Assembly (NCBI GenBank): GCA_004431415.1
Contig: QPMI01000502.1
Span: 62,001 to 126,000 of the forward strand
Source: Cyanophora paradoxa
Lineage: Eukaryota; Glaucocystophyceae; Cyanophorales; Cyanophoraceae
DNA length: 64,000 nucleotides
Direction: 5' to 3'
Under the pieces are notes generated by a model that saw only the letters and a list, made by a program, of their open reading frames with translations, searched no databases and was not told where the DNA came from. Made by a program: the position numbers and the translations under genes. Positions 30,796 to 42,510 of the stretch are shown in pieces (positions within the stretch are counted from its first letter, which is position 1; each line of letters opens with the position of its first letter).

Positions 30796-32748
30796 CTACA
30801 TATAGGGCTTCGAATTCGAATTCGCGATCGGCTTCGAGCTCCGGATTCGAATCTCTTGATCGTGACCAGACGTCGACTGCGAAACAGGTCGGCCTGCATA
30901 CGCATGTACATGTGTAGCTGTGTCCTTGAACAGAGCGAAAAGCTCCTCCTTCGAAGGCATGGCAGCAAGAAGTAGCGGTAGCAGCTGGTCCAGGTTGAGC
31001 TCCGTTGAAGCGTCATTGGCAAGATTGTTGCATAAGTCGTCAACTGCAATCTTGATATTCCCGACTTCAGAAACTCCGCGCCCGTGGCCTTGTCTACTAG
31101 TTGTGTGAATGGTGCAAATATATCTTCAATTTTCCCTCCAATCTTCTCGACAATCTTCGTTGCGCGCTCGGTGAAGTGGCCTGCACGGCGGAGCTTCAAA
31201 CAAACGGCAGCGCGCTCGCGGCAAACAGGAACTTTGATATTATTCCCACCTAAAGTTCCTCCGTCGATCTTGTTCGCCTCCTGCAGATCGAGATTAATTT
31301 CGAGTGAACACACGTGCACGATCTCTAGATCTATCTCAGCAAGTGAAGGTCAAGATCTGGGCTCACGTTGCTCTTGGCGGATTTATTCGCAAAGAGGGCC
31401 GCGCCGCCGCGAGAACGCTGTTGATTCCAGCCGTGATGTAACCAGGCACCCCAAACCTGCAGACCGATGAGCGCGAAAACATTCAAACTTAGTCTCCATT
31501 TGCAATTATTTTCTCACACGAAACGCACGCAGATATTCCCACAAAGATGAAAATGAACAGGATAATGAGGAAAATCGCGGATTTCAGAACCGTCTGTGCA
31601 TCTCCGACGGCAAAGCGCGATTGCATGGTCACGAATCCGTAGGCTTGAGGGCGAAGAATTGAAATTATGCCGTCCATGATTTCTTTTACTTCTGCGGGCG
31701 ATTGCATTTGAGTTTGTAAGGGCAAACTAAGAGGTAAAATTTAAAATGCAGGAAATCACTTTTGCCGAATTCTTTCACAATTTGTTTTGCTTCTTTGATT
31801 TCGCGATAGCTGTAAGTTGCTCCGTCGTCCTCGTGTTCTTTCACAAGTCGTTTCGCCTCTTCGATCTCGCAATCTTCGAATTCGTGGACGGCCGTAAAGG
31901 AGAGTGAGGCCGCAGCCGGTATTGGGCTTGAAAGCCTCGCCTTAAACGCGGCCTTGGCAAGAAGTATTACGTGGACAAGGCGCTGCGACGCACTCAGAGA
32001 TCAGTCAACGTAGCTCAATTCCCGAAATGGATAAAAAGGCGCACGTGCTCAATGTTCTTGATGATACGGTGCTGCGCGGCTAATTTCGCAGATTGCGCTT
32101 TCTCCTCAACAGTCGCTGCCACTTTCTCGGCCTGCGCAATAGTCTGGGCTCCCCGCGACCAGCAGTAGACATAATCAGTCATGCGAGAATATATTGACAT
32201 CGAACTGTACGCACCGTATTCGCAAGACTGGTGACTTGATCTGGAGAGTACCCCTCGACAGTTTTCACCGCTGACTATTGAACGGAAACGTGAGTTTATA
32301 AACGATTAATGTCTGTTAGCTATAGCATGTCTCAACGCGAAGGACGCACTGCGCATGCCTGCTCTATATTGCTAAGGCCCTCTGCGATTTGCTTCCAGCG
32401 GGTGACGAGACCAATAGTCTCGTTAATCATGTCCCGAACATTGTTTAGTTCCACCTCAATCGTGTTTCTCACCGAGCTCAGAATGCCCAAAAACCAGTTG
32501 TGGTGAACCCAGTCGACAAATCCTCCCTCATGAACATGCGAATCCGAATGCGCGACTGAACAACCGCTCGCAAAGAACCGCAACCAACCGCATCTCCGCG
32601 GATGCTCTTCATGATCATCATGATCACTTCTCTCGTGCTTGTTCTTCTTCGAGTGACTGCCTCGAACGTGCACGTGCGACGCAGCATGTGACTTCTTCAT
32701 AAAATAATATCTAGAGCTCAGACAGGTCATCATGAGCAAGGCTGTCAT
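30796..32748 (-). CDS. Lower-GC multi-exon protein with His-rich N-terminus and one membrane helix (copy A, frame-damaged)
   Basis: Same gene as 52,655-54,610. The start is ATG 32748, seven bases from the duplication junction, so the natural upstream region is replaced by an inverted-sense fragment of RAD51D. Compared with copy B, one C is missing near 31,062 (ATTCCCGAC) and one near 31,408 (GCCGCCGCG). Both lie in coding exons and each shifts the frame. Either this copy is decaying or the consensus is poorer here. The stop in the original frame is 30796-30798. Confidence 0.6.
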
Positions 32749-32753
32749 AATTC

Positions 32754-32755
32754 TG
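32754..32755. other. Duplication junction with 2-nt filler
   Basis: Left of the junction the sequence follows the right end of the unit (GTCATAATTC). Right of it, it follows the left end (GGCGACGGTCCTG). The two bases TG between them match neither flank (CTC precedes the unit at 11,109-11,111; AAA follows it at 54,616). This is what non-homologous end joining typically leaves. Confidence 0.8.
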
Positions 32756-34239
32756 GGCGACGGTCCTGTACCTCGACAGCGTGCACGGCTTCAGCGCGCG
32801 GCGGGTGCGCGAGCTCGCCAAGCACATCCTCCCCAAGGGCGGCGCGGACGGCGCCGGGCTCGAGGTGCGCATGCGCCTGCGGCCCCGCGAGGCCGGCGAG
32901 GCCCGCCGGGCCGAGCCGGCGCGCCGCAGGCGAAGGTCGTGGACGTGCTGGCCCGCATCCGGTGCGCCGGCCTCCCCGACTTGACTTCGCCAGCGAGGTT
33001 CCGGGGGTCCGAAGTCGACCCCGGGCCGCGGGCCGCGGGCGGGCGGCAGGGTGGTGCCCGTCCACGACGTCTACTCCTTCCTCTCCGCTTTGGACGCCGC
33101 CGCCAAAGCCTGCGAGGACGACGTGCGCCCACCTCTCCTCCCCTCCCCCTCCCCTACGGGTCCCGACGCTGTGCCCCCCAGGAGGAGGCGGGGCACGCGT
33201 TCTTCTCGGGGCTGCGGCTGGTGGTGGTAGACATGCTCTCCACGCTCCTCTCCCCCAACCTCGGCGGCCAGCAGTTCCAGGGCCCGTCATCCCCCTACCC
33301 GGGCCCCCGGCCGCGTACCCCCTGCCCGCCCGCCCGCTCTGACCGCCGCGCGCGCAGGGCACGCGCTGATGGCGCACGCGGGGGCCCTCATGAAGCGCCT
33401 CGCGCTGCAGGTCCGGGGGTTATTCTGTTCGCTGACACTGTCAAGCATGAAGCGCGGGGCAGCACCACGTGGCGTTCGTGCTGACGAACCACATGGTGGG
33501 CGGGGGCGGCGGCGGCTCCGTCCTCAAGCCGGCCCTCGGCGACTCCTGGGGCCACGTCCCCTCCACCCGCCTCGAGTTCTCCACCGACGCGCGCCCCGTA
33601 CCCCGTCTCTCATGTCCAAGTACCCCCTGACTGCTCCCCTCCCTCCCCCGCTCCGCAGTCGGTCTTCGGGTTCGCGAGCAACGTCCGATGCGCGACGGCG
33701 CGCAAGTCCCTCTGGGCGGCGCGCCCTCCCGCCCCCTCCCTCCTACCCCGCCTCAGACCTCGGCCGGCTGACGCGTCGCCGGGCAGCCGGCCGGCTCGTT
33801 CACGTACTTCGCGATCACGGAGCGCGGCCTCTGCGCGCACGCGCCGCCGCCGTCGGCCGTGCAGGGCCTGGCGGACCCCGAGCGCGAGGCGGCCGAGGCG
33901 GCGGCGCGGGAGGCGGTGGAGGCGGAGGAGGCGGGGCGGCGGGAGCGGGAGGAGCGCTCGGGCTGGATCGCGGCCCTCTCGCAGTGGACGCAGAGCACGC
34001 AGCGGGAGGAGCGGGCCCTCCTCCCCTCCTCCGCCTTCCGCCCCTCGCAGGCGGGGCCCTCGCAGGGCGGCTCCCTCCTCCCGCCCTCGGCCTTGGCCTC
34101 GCCGGCCTCGGCGCCGCGCCAGATCCTCCCCAGCGACATGGTCAACCCCTTCGACTTCGCCGCGCCCCCGCCCCGGCCCCCGCCCCCCCAGCCCCAGCAG
34201 CAGCAGCAGACGCGGCGGCAGCAGACGCGGCCGCCATGA
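32756..34239 (+). pseudogene. RAD51D: RAD51D, 5'-truncated duplicate
   Basis: Begins inside the exon TVLYLDSVHGFSARRV and runs to the family's usual end (stop 34237-34239). It keeps Walker B (LVVVDMLSTLLSP) and LKPALGDSWGHVPSTRLEF but lacks the promoter, the start codon, the N-terminal domain and Walker A. An ATG upstream of the junction (32,732) leads into a wrong frame. It cannot encode a working RAD51D as it stands. Confidence 0.9.
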
Positions 34240-34398
34240 GCGATCGCTCTCCTTCATATGTACACCGCACGCATCTAGATCTACACGCTGTACAGGAGTA
34301 TACAGAGGCTGTTGTACAAGAGAGAAAGTTGCCGAGTCGGAAAACTGCGGGGTCCGATCGCGATGATTCAGATCTGGGGAGAGGGCCGGGCTCAGGCC

Positions 34399-35355
34399 CT
34401 AGAGGGCAAGGAGGGCCAGAATGGCGATCGAGCCGAGCACGATCCAGCCCGCCGTCGCAGTGCCCCCGGAGATCCGAACCCGCCTGCGGGATGGCAGCGT
34501 GAGAGCTGGAGGGCGTTGTGGAGAAACGACAGAGTTTTCGAAGAGCTCGCGCACATGTCACGGGCGATGCGGGCGCGCTCCTCCGGCGTCAGGGGCCGCG
34601 GCACCAGCAGGTGCGCACCGCAGCGGCACGTCGCCGTCACCGCCCCGTCTGCGCCCGCCAGCTTAGTTCGAAGATCAATTTGATCCCGAAGCCAGAGACG
34701 CACTGGGGACGGCGAGGGTGCGGTAGCACACGGGGCAGCAGCAGGGCGACGCCGTCTCGGTGCCGAAGAGCGGCATCACCGGCTGCTTCTCAGTCGCCGT
34801 GTAGTGCTGGTGAGCCCCCGAGAGAAGGATCCGTAGCGCCGCGTCCCGCTTCGCCTGCTCCCGCGCTGTCCTCGGCTCGTCCGCGGCTGTTCAAGCGTTC
34901 AAATGCGCTTTTTGAGAGGGCGCGGATGCGCCTCCGGCTCACGGGAGCCCCATGGAGTTCCGTACATCAGCGGCGCCACGCGGTCGCCGGTCGAGATGCC
35001 CAGGTCCTCGCGGATGTGGGCCGAGACTTTCGCGTGCTCCTGCGAGGTCGCATGAGCGCGCGTGCGCTGCTGCGGCGCGTGCACGTTGCGCACGGAGGGG
35101 TCGGAGGGATCGAAGAACTCAGGAGTGATGCGCTCGCCGCGCTCGAGGAGAATGCCCTTGCGCACGTAGCGGCCGGCTGCACGCAAGCGCGCAGCGATCG
35201 CGGCGCCGGCGAGGTCAGTCGCGGGCGCCCTCAGCACGCGGTGGCGCTCCAGCGCAAGCACACGCGGGCGCTCCGACTCGCGGCGCACCGAGACATCGAT
35301 CGACTTTTCTTGTCACGACGCGCCTGAAGCGCGCGACACCGTCGTCGCGGCCCAT
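34399..35355 (-). CDS. Zinc-ribbon protein with C-terminal membrane helix (copy B)
   Basis: Duplicate of 12,755-13,710 with the same exon order. The visible difference is one extra G near 34,707 (CTGGGGACGG for CTGGGACGG), beside CPVCYRTLA. It shifts the frame between the first Cys pair and the RLWLRDQIDLRTKLAG segment, so an intron or an error sits there in one of the copies. The start is at 35355 and the stop at 34399-34401. Confidence 0.6.
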
Positions 35356-35570
35356 GCCAAAATGTGCTCCGGGTTGCTGGGGGGAGGTGCCGGGGCGTGC
35401 GCGCTCGACCGAGAGGGCAGAAAGTAGCTGCGAATTTGCGGAAAACGCTGGGGCGAGAGGCGAGATGGCGGTGTCGGCGAGTGCCGCGAAACTTGCGAAT
35501 GGGGGTACGGCCTCACGACCGAGCTCGAGTCTGCTGCGACCCTGAGCAGCCGAAGAAGGACGCCGGCGCG

Positions 35571-38500
35571 ATGACGATCTCCCTGACCCCGCTTGGTGCG
35601 TCGCGCGCGGCCTCGTACGCGCCGGGCCAACTGGGGCGAGCGCTGCCGCAGGGGCGGGGCAAGACGTTGGCCGGAGCTGCATCCTGCTCGAGATCGGCGG
35701 GAAGCGCATCATGCTGGACTGCGGGATGCACCCCGGCTTCGAGGACGAGCGGCGCTTCCCGGACTTCAAGCACATCGCACCCGACGGAAACTACAACGCA
35801 AACCTCGACTGCATCATCCTCTCTCACTTGTGCGCGCGGCTGCCCGCCGCGCACGCGCCGCCTCACGCCGCGCAGCCACCTGGACCACTGCGGCGCGCTC
35901 CCCTACTTCACCGAAGTCTGCGGGTGCGCTGCTGCCCTTCGCTTCGCGCGAGTTCGCGCGCGCTCTGTGCACCGACGCCACTGCTGCCCTCCCGCAGCTT
36001 CGACGGGCCCGTCTACATGACCGTGAGCCAGCCGCGGCGCCCCACCCGGCCCGCCGAGCGCCCGGGCTCGCCGTGCCGACGCCGCCGCAGCACCCGACGA
36101 AGGCGGTGATACCGATCCTGCTGGAGGACTACAGGAAGATCACGGTGGACCGCCGTGGCGAGAAGGTGGAGAACTTCTTCACAAGCCAGCACATCAAGGA
36201 CCTCATGCGCAAGAGTCCGGCCCCGCCGCACCCCTCCGCCACCGCGCTCGCCGCCTCCCCCTGACTCCGGTGCGGCAGTCGTGACGGTGAACCTGCACCA
36301 GACGGTCAAGGTCGACGACAAGCTCGAGATCCGCGCCTACTACGCCGGCCACGCGCGCCCCGGCTCGGCCCGCGCCGCGCGCCACGTCCTAACGCGCCGG
36401 CAGGTGCTGGGCGCGGCGATGTTCTACGTGCGCGTCGGCGAGGAGTCGATCCTCTACACGGGGGACTACAACATGACACCGGACCGCCACCTCGGCGCCG
36501 CATCCTGCGAGAACGTGCGCTGTACCCCTGCCCAACGCTGCCCCCTTTGCCCTGATGTCGACCTCTCCCTAGCTGCGTCCCGACATCCTCATCACCGAGA
36601 GCACGTGCGCCGCCCGCGCCACGTACCCCCGAGAGCTCCCACCCCCCCTTTCTGAGCGCCGTACCCCCAGCTACGCGACGACGATCCGCGACTCGAAGCG
36701 CGTCCGCGAGCGCGACTTCCTGCGGCAGGCGCGCCGCCGCCTCCCCCGCGCCCCTCCCCGTACCCCCCCGCCCGCCCCGAGCCGGCGCGGCCGCCCAGGT
36801 GCACGATGCCGTGGAGCGCGGCGGCAAGGTCCTCATCCCCGTCTTTGCCCTCGGCAGGGCCCAGGTCCGCTCGCGCCGCCCCCGCAGCCTGCTCGGGCCC
36901 GACCGGCCGCGGGCGGCGCAGGAGCTGTGCATCCTGCTGGACACGTACTGGGAGCGCGTCGGCCTCACCGTCCCCATTTACTTCTCCGCCGGCCTCACCG
37001 AGAAGGTCCGGGGGGCGGGGGGCGCTGCTGCGGCGGCGGCGCGCCGCTCTGACGCCGCGCGCCGTCGCCGGGGCCGGGCAGGCGAACTACTACTACAAGC
37101 TCTTCATCAACTGGACGAACCAGAAGATCAAGCGAACGTTCGCGAAGGTACCGAGGGCGGAGGGCGGGGCAAGGGCGGGGACAGGGCCCCCTGACGCGTC
37201 TTCGGGGCGCAGCGGAACATGTTCGAGTTCACGCACATCCGGGCGGCGGACCGGGAGACGGTGAACCTGGAGCAGCCGGGGCCCTGCGTCCTCTTCGCCA
37301 CCCCGGGCATGCTCCACGCCGGCCAGTCCCTCGAGGTGCCCCCGCCCCGCCCCGCCCCGCCCCGCCCCGACCGCCCCGCCCTCGCCCTCTGCCGCCCGAC
37401 CGCCCCGCCCCCCGGCGCCGGCGGCAGATGTTCAAGCGGTGGGCCCCCGACGAGCGCAACCTCGTCATCATCCCGGGGTGCCCGCGCGCCCTCCATGGCC
37501 GGCCCCTCGCCTCGCCTCGGCCCCCCGCTGAGCTGGGGCAGGTACTGCGTGGTGGGGACGGTGGGGAACAAGGTGACGTCGGGAATGAAGGGCCCCGTGG
37601 AGATCGACCGGCGCACCACGGTCGACGTCCGCTGCACCGTCAAGCACCTCTCCTTCAGGTGCCCCGTCCCCTCGAGAGCGCCCCTCCGCCCCCCGCCGAC
37701 GCCGCGCCGGCAGCGCGCACGCCGACGCGAAGGGGATCATGCAGCTCATCAAGCAGGCCCGCCCCGCCCCGCCCCGCCCCGTCCCGGCTCAAGGGCGCTG
37801 GGGCAGGTGGACCCCGCGCACGTCTGCCTCGTCCACGGCGAGAAGGGCAAGATGTGCGGCCCCCGCCCCCCGCCCCGCCCCTCGGGCCGCCCCCCGAGGC
37901 CCCCCGCAGGCAGTTCCTGAAGCACCGCATCGTGCGCGAGTTCGGCGTCCCCTGCTTCGACCCCGCCAACCTCGCCACCGTGCCCCCCGCCCCGCCTCCG
38001 GCTCGCGCCGGCGCCGGGGCCCAGCGGGGCGGCAGGTGACGATCGAGGGGTCGGGGCGGACGCCCGTGCTGCTCTCGCGGGCCCTCCTCAAGCGGCCGGC
38101 CCCCGCGGGGCCCGCCCCCGGCGACTCCGACCAGGAAGACGACCCCGAGCCCGAGGCAGCGGCTGGGGCGGCGGTCGTGGCGGACGGCCCGGTGGCGGTG
38201 AAGCGCGAGGGGGACGGGGAGGAGGCGGAGGAGGCGGAGGCGCGGCGCAAGCGGCGGGAGGCGGCGCGGGCCGCCGCGCTGCGGGCCGCCGCGCCCCTCG
38301 AGCGCATCGAGGTGCAGGGCATCGTCGTCCGGCGCCCCGGCCAGGCGAGCCGCGCCGCGCCCCCTCCGCCTGCGTACCCCCGACGCAGCGCGCAGGAGCG
38401 GCCGCTCCTGCTCACCGAGGAGGAGGCGCTGGCGGAGCTCCGGCTACCCCCCCACGCCCTCCGCCTCTCGGCGCGCGTACCCCTGCCCTTCCGGACGGGG

Positions 38501-39017
38501 GGCGAGGACCCCGACGACGGCGTCCTCGTACCCTCCCCCGAGGAGACCCTCGACGTCCTCGCGGGCCACCTCGCCGAGTACCCCCCCTTCCTTCTTCCCC
38601 CTTCCCCGTTTCCACCCCTTGTCTAAAGCCCCGCAGGTCCGCCGAGGGCAAGGGTGCGATGCGGTACGAGCGGACGCGGGCGGGCATCGCGGCGCGGGAG
38701 GAGAGGTCGGGGGCGGGCCCCCCCGCGGTGCTTCTTACGATGGCGGGGCCGCTGGAGGCAGGCGGGGCGGCGGCGGTGCTTGCCTCGTGGGGCCCGGAGG
38801 CGGAGGGGGTGGCGGAGGGCGTGCTGGCGGCCGTGCGGGCGGCGCTCGCTGCGATGCACGCCTCCCTCACCCACGCCCACCACGACGTGCGCCCCCGCCC
38901 CCTCGCACAGCGGTACCCCGGGTCGGAAGGCTGACGGCGGGGCAGGCGCACGGCGGGGACGGGGCCGCCGGCCCGGGCGACGGCTGCCACGGCGGCGCCT
39001 GCGACTTCGAGATGTAG
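35571..39017 (+). CDS. INTS11: Integrator complex subunit 11 (copy B)
   Basis: Duplicate of 13,926-17,343. The nuclease core exons match, and the C-terminal half is cleaner. One open frame runs from the region after the beta-CASP domain through [19 protein letters not shown], the Glu-rich linker and [28 protein letters not shown] and [15 protein letters not shown]. The last exons ([20 protein letters not shown] and a His/Gly-rich end, GACDFEM) finish at 39015-39017. This is the better template for the protein. Confidence 0.93.
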
Positions 39018-39159
39018 CGCGGATCGGATCCGGAGGCCTGGGGCTCAGGCCGGGTGCGAGGACAGCAGCAGGCTTAGGAGTAGGGTAGCGAAGGGTTTTC
39101 AGGCGCAGGCAGATCTAGTTTAATAACAATACACGGTACGTCTAGCTGGCGAGCGTGGT

Positions 39160-42100
39160 TCAGTGCATGCCGGGCGGGGGCGGGCCGTACATTGAGTGCG
39201 GCGCGGAGGAGTGGAGGGGGCCGGGGGCGGCGCCCGGGGCGGGAGGGACGGGGCCGGAGGCGGCCATAGCGGGGTACGGCCCCGCGGGCGGGGGGCCGGC
39301 CGGAGGCGCGGGCCCGGAGGCGGCCATCTGGGGGTACAGGGGCTGGGGAGGTGGCGCTTGGCGGGGGAGGGGCTGCGGGCGGCGTCAGAGCGGGGCGCAA
39401 GTGGACGTACGGCGAGGGGCGGACGGTGCGGCGGGCGTGCTTCATGTAGTCGACGAGCTGGCGCGGGATCTCGGCGAGGACGGCCCGCGTCAGGTCCGCC
39501 GGGTGCCGCCCCCGGAACTGCGAGAACGGCACGAACTGCGGGAAAGGCCGGCCCGAATCAGATTCAGAAAATAAAAAATTTCGGATTCGGCTTGAAGGGG
39601 CGCGCCTGGACGATGTCGCGGGCGGCCACGGCGTTGCCGGACCGGAGCAGCTTGTCGTCCGAGTCCAGCGCGTCCCTGCCCCGGTTCGAATTAGATCCGA
39701 TGATCGGACCGAAGCGCGGGGGAAGGGCCGGGGGGTGGGGTACATGGAGGAGAAGTCGGCGGAGCCGACGCCGACGATGACGACGGAGAGGGGCAGGGCG
39801 GAGGCGGCGACGAGCTCGTCCTTGGTGCGCTCCAGGTCGTTGATCTGGCCGTCCGTCAGGATCAGCAGGATGCTGTACTTCTGCGCCTGCGCCCCCCGCG
39901 TCAGCTTCCCGCTGCGCGCCCCGCGTCAGCTTCGCGGACCGCCTGGCTGGCGCCCTGGGCGGCGATGGCGGCGGCGGCCTTGATGGTCGGCGCGAAGTAC
40001 GTCGGGCCCGAGAGCGCCACCGACCGCAGCGCCTGCCCCGCCCCGCCCCGCCGCCGCGTCAGAGGGCGCGCGTGGCGGGCCGGGGGTCGAGGCCTCGCCT
40101 GGTGGTAGGCGTCGAGGATGCCCTGGATGCCCTGCACCTCCGCCGCCGCCGGGTTCCCGTTCAGCGCGAAGCAGTGCGACGTCTGCCCTGCGCGCCGGCG
40201 CCCCGCGGGGCGGGGTTCGGGGCGCGGCGGGGCCGACGGCGCCCGTCGCGCGGCTGCGGACCCGAGGGGAGCTGCCCGCCGAAGCCGTAGGCGGGGTACT
40301 GGTGGTCGCTGTCGTAGAAGTCTGCGCGCGCGGGGCCCTCAGCGGGGGCCGGGGAAAGGAGGCTGATGTGCGCCGCCGCCCACCCAGGATGCTGCCGACG
40401 GCTGCGAGGAAAAGGACGGCTCAGGCGCGCCTCCGCGAAAAGAGAAGGGAGGGGAAGGGGAGGCGGGGGGTACCGGTGATGGCCTGCTCGTACTCGTTCG
40501 GCACCGCCGGGCTGGCCCCGCCCCCTCAGGCCGGGCGGGACAGAGCAGGGGCCGGCCGGGCCGGGTGGGGCGGGGCGGGAGAGGGGAAGGGGGGCGGGGC
40601 GCGCGCACTTGCCGCAGAAGTGGAGGGAGTCCGGGCTCCGCGGGTCCCCGTTGCTCCCCGTGAAGTCTGCGCCCGGTGAGATCGGCGGGGCGGCGCGAGA
40701 GAGGGGAGGAGAGGGGGCGGGCCGATGGCGACGAGGAGGGAGATCTCGCAGCCGCCCGCCACGAAGTCCAGGAATGTGAAGCTCCGCTCCACCGACACCG
40801 AGTTCACGTGCACCCGCCCGCTCTCCCTGGCCCGCCCCCGTCAGCGGAATGGGGCCCGAGCGGCGCGGGGCGCGCGGGGCACCGGTAGTCGGGCTTCTTG
40901 GCGGCCTTCTTGGGGTCGACGAGGGGCAGGCCCTCCCGCGGGAACTCCAGCAGCTGCCGCGCCGTCGTCTGCCGCGGAGCGCGAGTCAGCAGGTGGGCGA
41001 TGCGGAGGGGGAAGGGGCGGCGCGCCGTGCAGGCGCCGATGAAGTCGTGGGCGCCGACCGAGTCGTAGTCGAAGACCTCGATCTTGAGCGGGCGGTCGAG
41101 CTCCCCGTTGCACAGCTTCCCCATCCTGCCCGCCCGCTTGGGGCGCGGGGAGAGGGAGGGGAGGGGCGGGGGCGGACGTGAGGGTCTGGGGGGCCCAGAC
41201 GAGGTCGGTCTTGCTGGAGACCCACTCGGACTTGAGGACGGGCACGAAGCCGCCCCCGCCCTCCCGCGAGAGCACGTAGTACGGGTCCGACTTCCCCAGC
41301 CCGAAGAAGTCCTGCGGGCGGGGGGCGGGGTCGGCCGGGGTACGGGGCTGCGGGGGAGGGGGGGCCGGCGGACCTTCTTGGCGAGGTGGCGGCCCTCGAG
41401 GACGAGCCGCATGATGTCGTTCGCGGTACCCCCCTCCTTGATCTGCCGGGGGGGGGGGGGGAGATGGTCAGCGGGGGCACGCGGGGGGCCGAGCGCCGCG
41501 CCGCGCGCCTCCTCCGCGGTGACTGTGATCAATCCGAGGTTCGTGTTGGGTCTCGAAGGATTCCTGCCGGGAAGGGGGGTACGTGAGCTGGGGTGGCCCT
41601 GGCGCGGGGGTACGCGGGGGGCGCGCTTGAGGGGCCGGGAGATGGTGTTGCCGCGGGCGCCGACGATCTCGCCGAGGCAGGTCTCGAGCTGGCCCTGGAA
41701 GTCCTGCGAGTCGAGGCTGGCCGACTTCGAGTCCACGTCGTAGACCGCGAAGCGCAGGTCCTGCTTGACCTCGAAGAGGAAGTCCATCTCCACGCTCTTC
41801 ACGAACTTCGGGTTCTGGTTGTCCCAGATCGTCTCCGTCCGCCCCACCTCGAACCAGCGCGCGTCCCCCGGCAGCTTGGAGAAGACGACGCACATCGGCT
41901 GCCGCGGCGTCAGGCCCAGAGACGGCACGAACACGCTAGCTAGCTTAGAGCGCCTATAGCTGGAATGTGCTCACGTCCGACTTGGAAGTGAGGTCCATCC
42001 GCTTCAGTTGGCTGCAAGAGATGCGGAGCTCGACCCGCGAACTGAGCCGAAGCGTCAGAGGGACCGATTCAGTTGCTCTTTCTTGAGCGCTGCAAGAGTA

Positions 42101-42172
42101 TTTCTCGGCCTCGCTCGGGACGGCGCACCGCAGGGGGTCCTTAATGCCAGGGTGGCCCGGAGGGTGCGCCAT
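39160..42172 (-). CDS. Copine (copy B)
   Basis: Duplicate of 17,485-20,522 with fewer frame breaks. A single open stretch (41,934 down to about 40,804) covers PMCVVFSKLPGDARWFEVGR through C2B to DPKKAAKKPDYR. The C-terminus reads SMYGPPPPGMH before the stop at 39160-39162, a typical copine Pro/Tyr/Gly tail, whereas copy A is shifted here. The start is again unresolved; 42172 is the most upstream Met of the open frame in this copy and differs from copy A. Confidence 0.9.
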
Positions 42173-42510
42173 TCCGCGACGTTCGACGCCTCGTGCGCTA
42201 GTGCTGGTGCGCGGCGCCTAGAGAACTGGCAGCCGCTCGAACGCTGTGCCAGATGTCGTTGGTCGTGTCTGAAATGCACGTACCGCTGGGGGGCCGGCTC
42301 TGCGTGCGCCGTGTCGATGTTGTCACGCCCGGAGCTCCGACACGATGTTGTCGAGCCCGGCGCTCCGGCACAGATCTAGAGGACCCTCGCCGACACGGTC
42401 CCTGTACCCCTGAGAAGCGATTGGCGCTCGCCATACGGGTCGATGCGGAGTGCATGGTAGCTAGGGAGCGCTGTAGCTAACGAATACAAGCGATAGAGAA
42501 GCTTTCAGCG

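Larger units (their letters stand above)
11112..32753 (+). repeat. Tandem duplication, copy A (21,642 nt)
   Basis: Direct repeat of 32,756-54,615. Identity begins at GGCGACGGTCCTG (11,112) inside a RAD51D exon and ends at GTCATAATTC (32,753), a few bases beyond the start codon of the lower-GC membrane gene. The offset to copy B is 21,644 at the left end, 21,645 at the INTS11 start, 21,675 at the copine stop, 21,832 at the LTV1 stop, 21,855 at the transporter start and 21,862 at the right end. In the stretches compared, most differences are one-base changes in G or C runs, usually shorter in copy A. Confidence 0.97.

Noticed and set aside
30796-32748. Viral or transposon origin of the lower-GC genes
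   Set aside because: They have spliceosomal introns with the same GTGCG donors as host genes and no viral or transposase motif.
32732-33484. Long plus-strand frame starting at ATG 32,732 across the duplication junction as a new chimeric gene
   Set aside because: It reads RAD51D exons and introns in the wrong frame and is Arg/Gly/Pro-rich noise from high-GC DNA.
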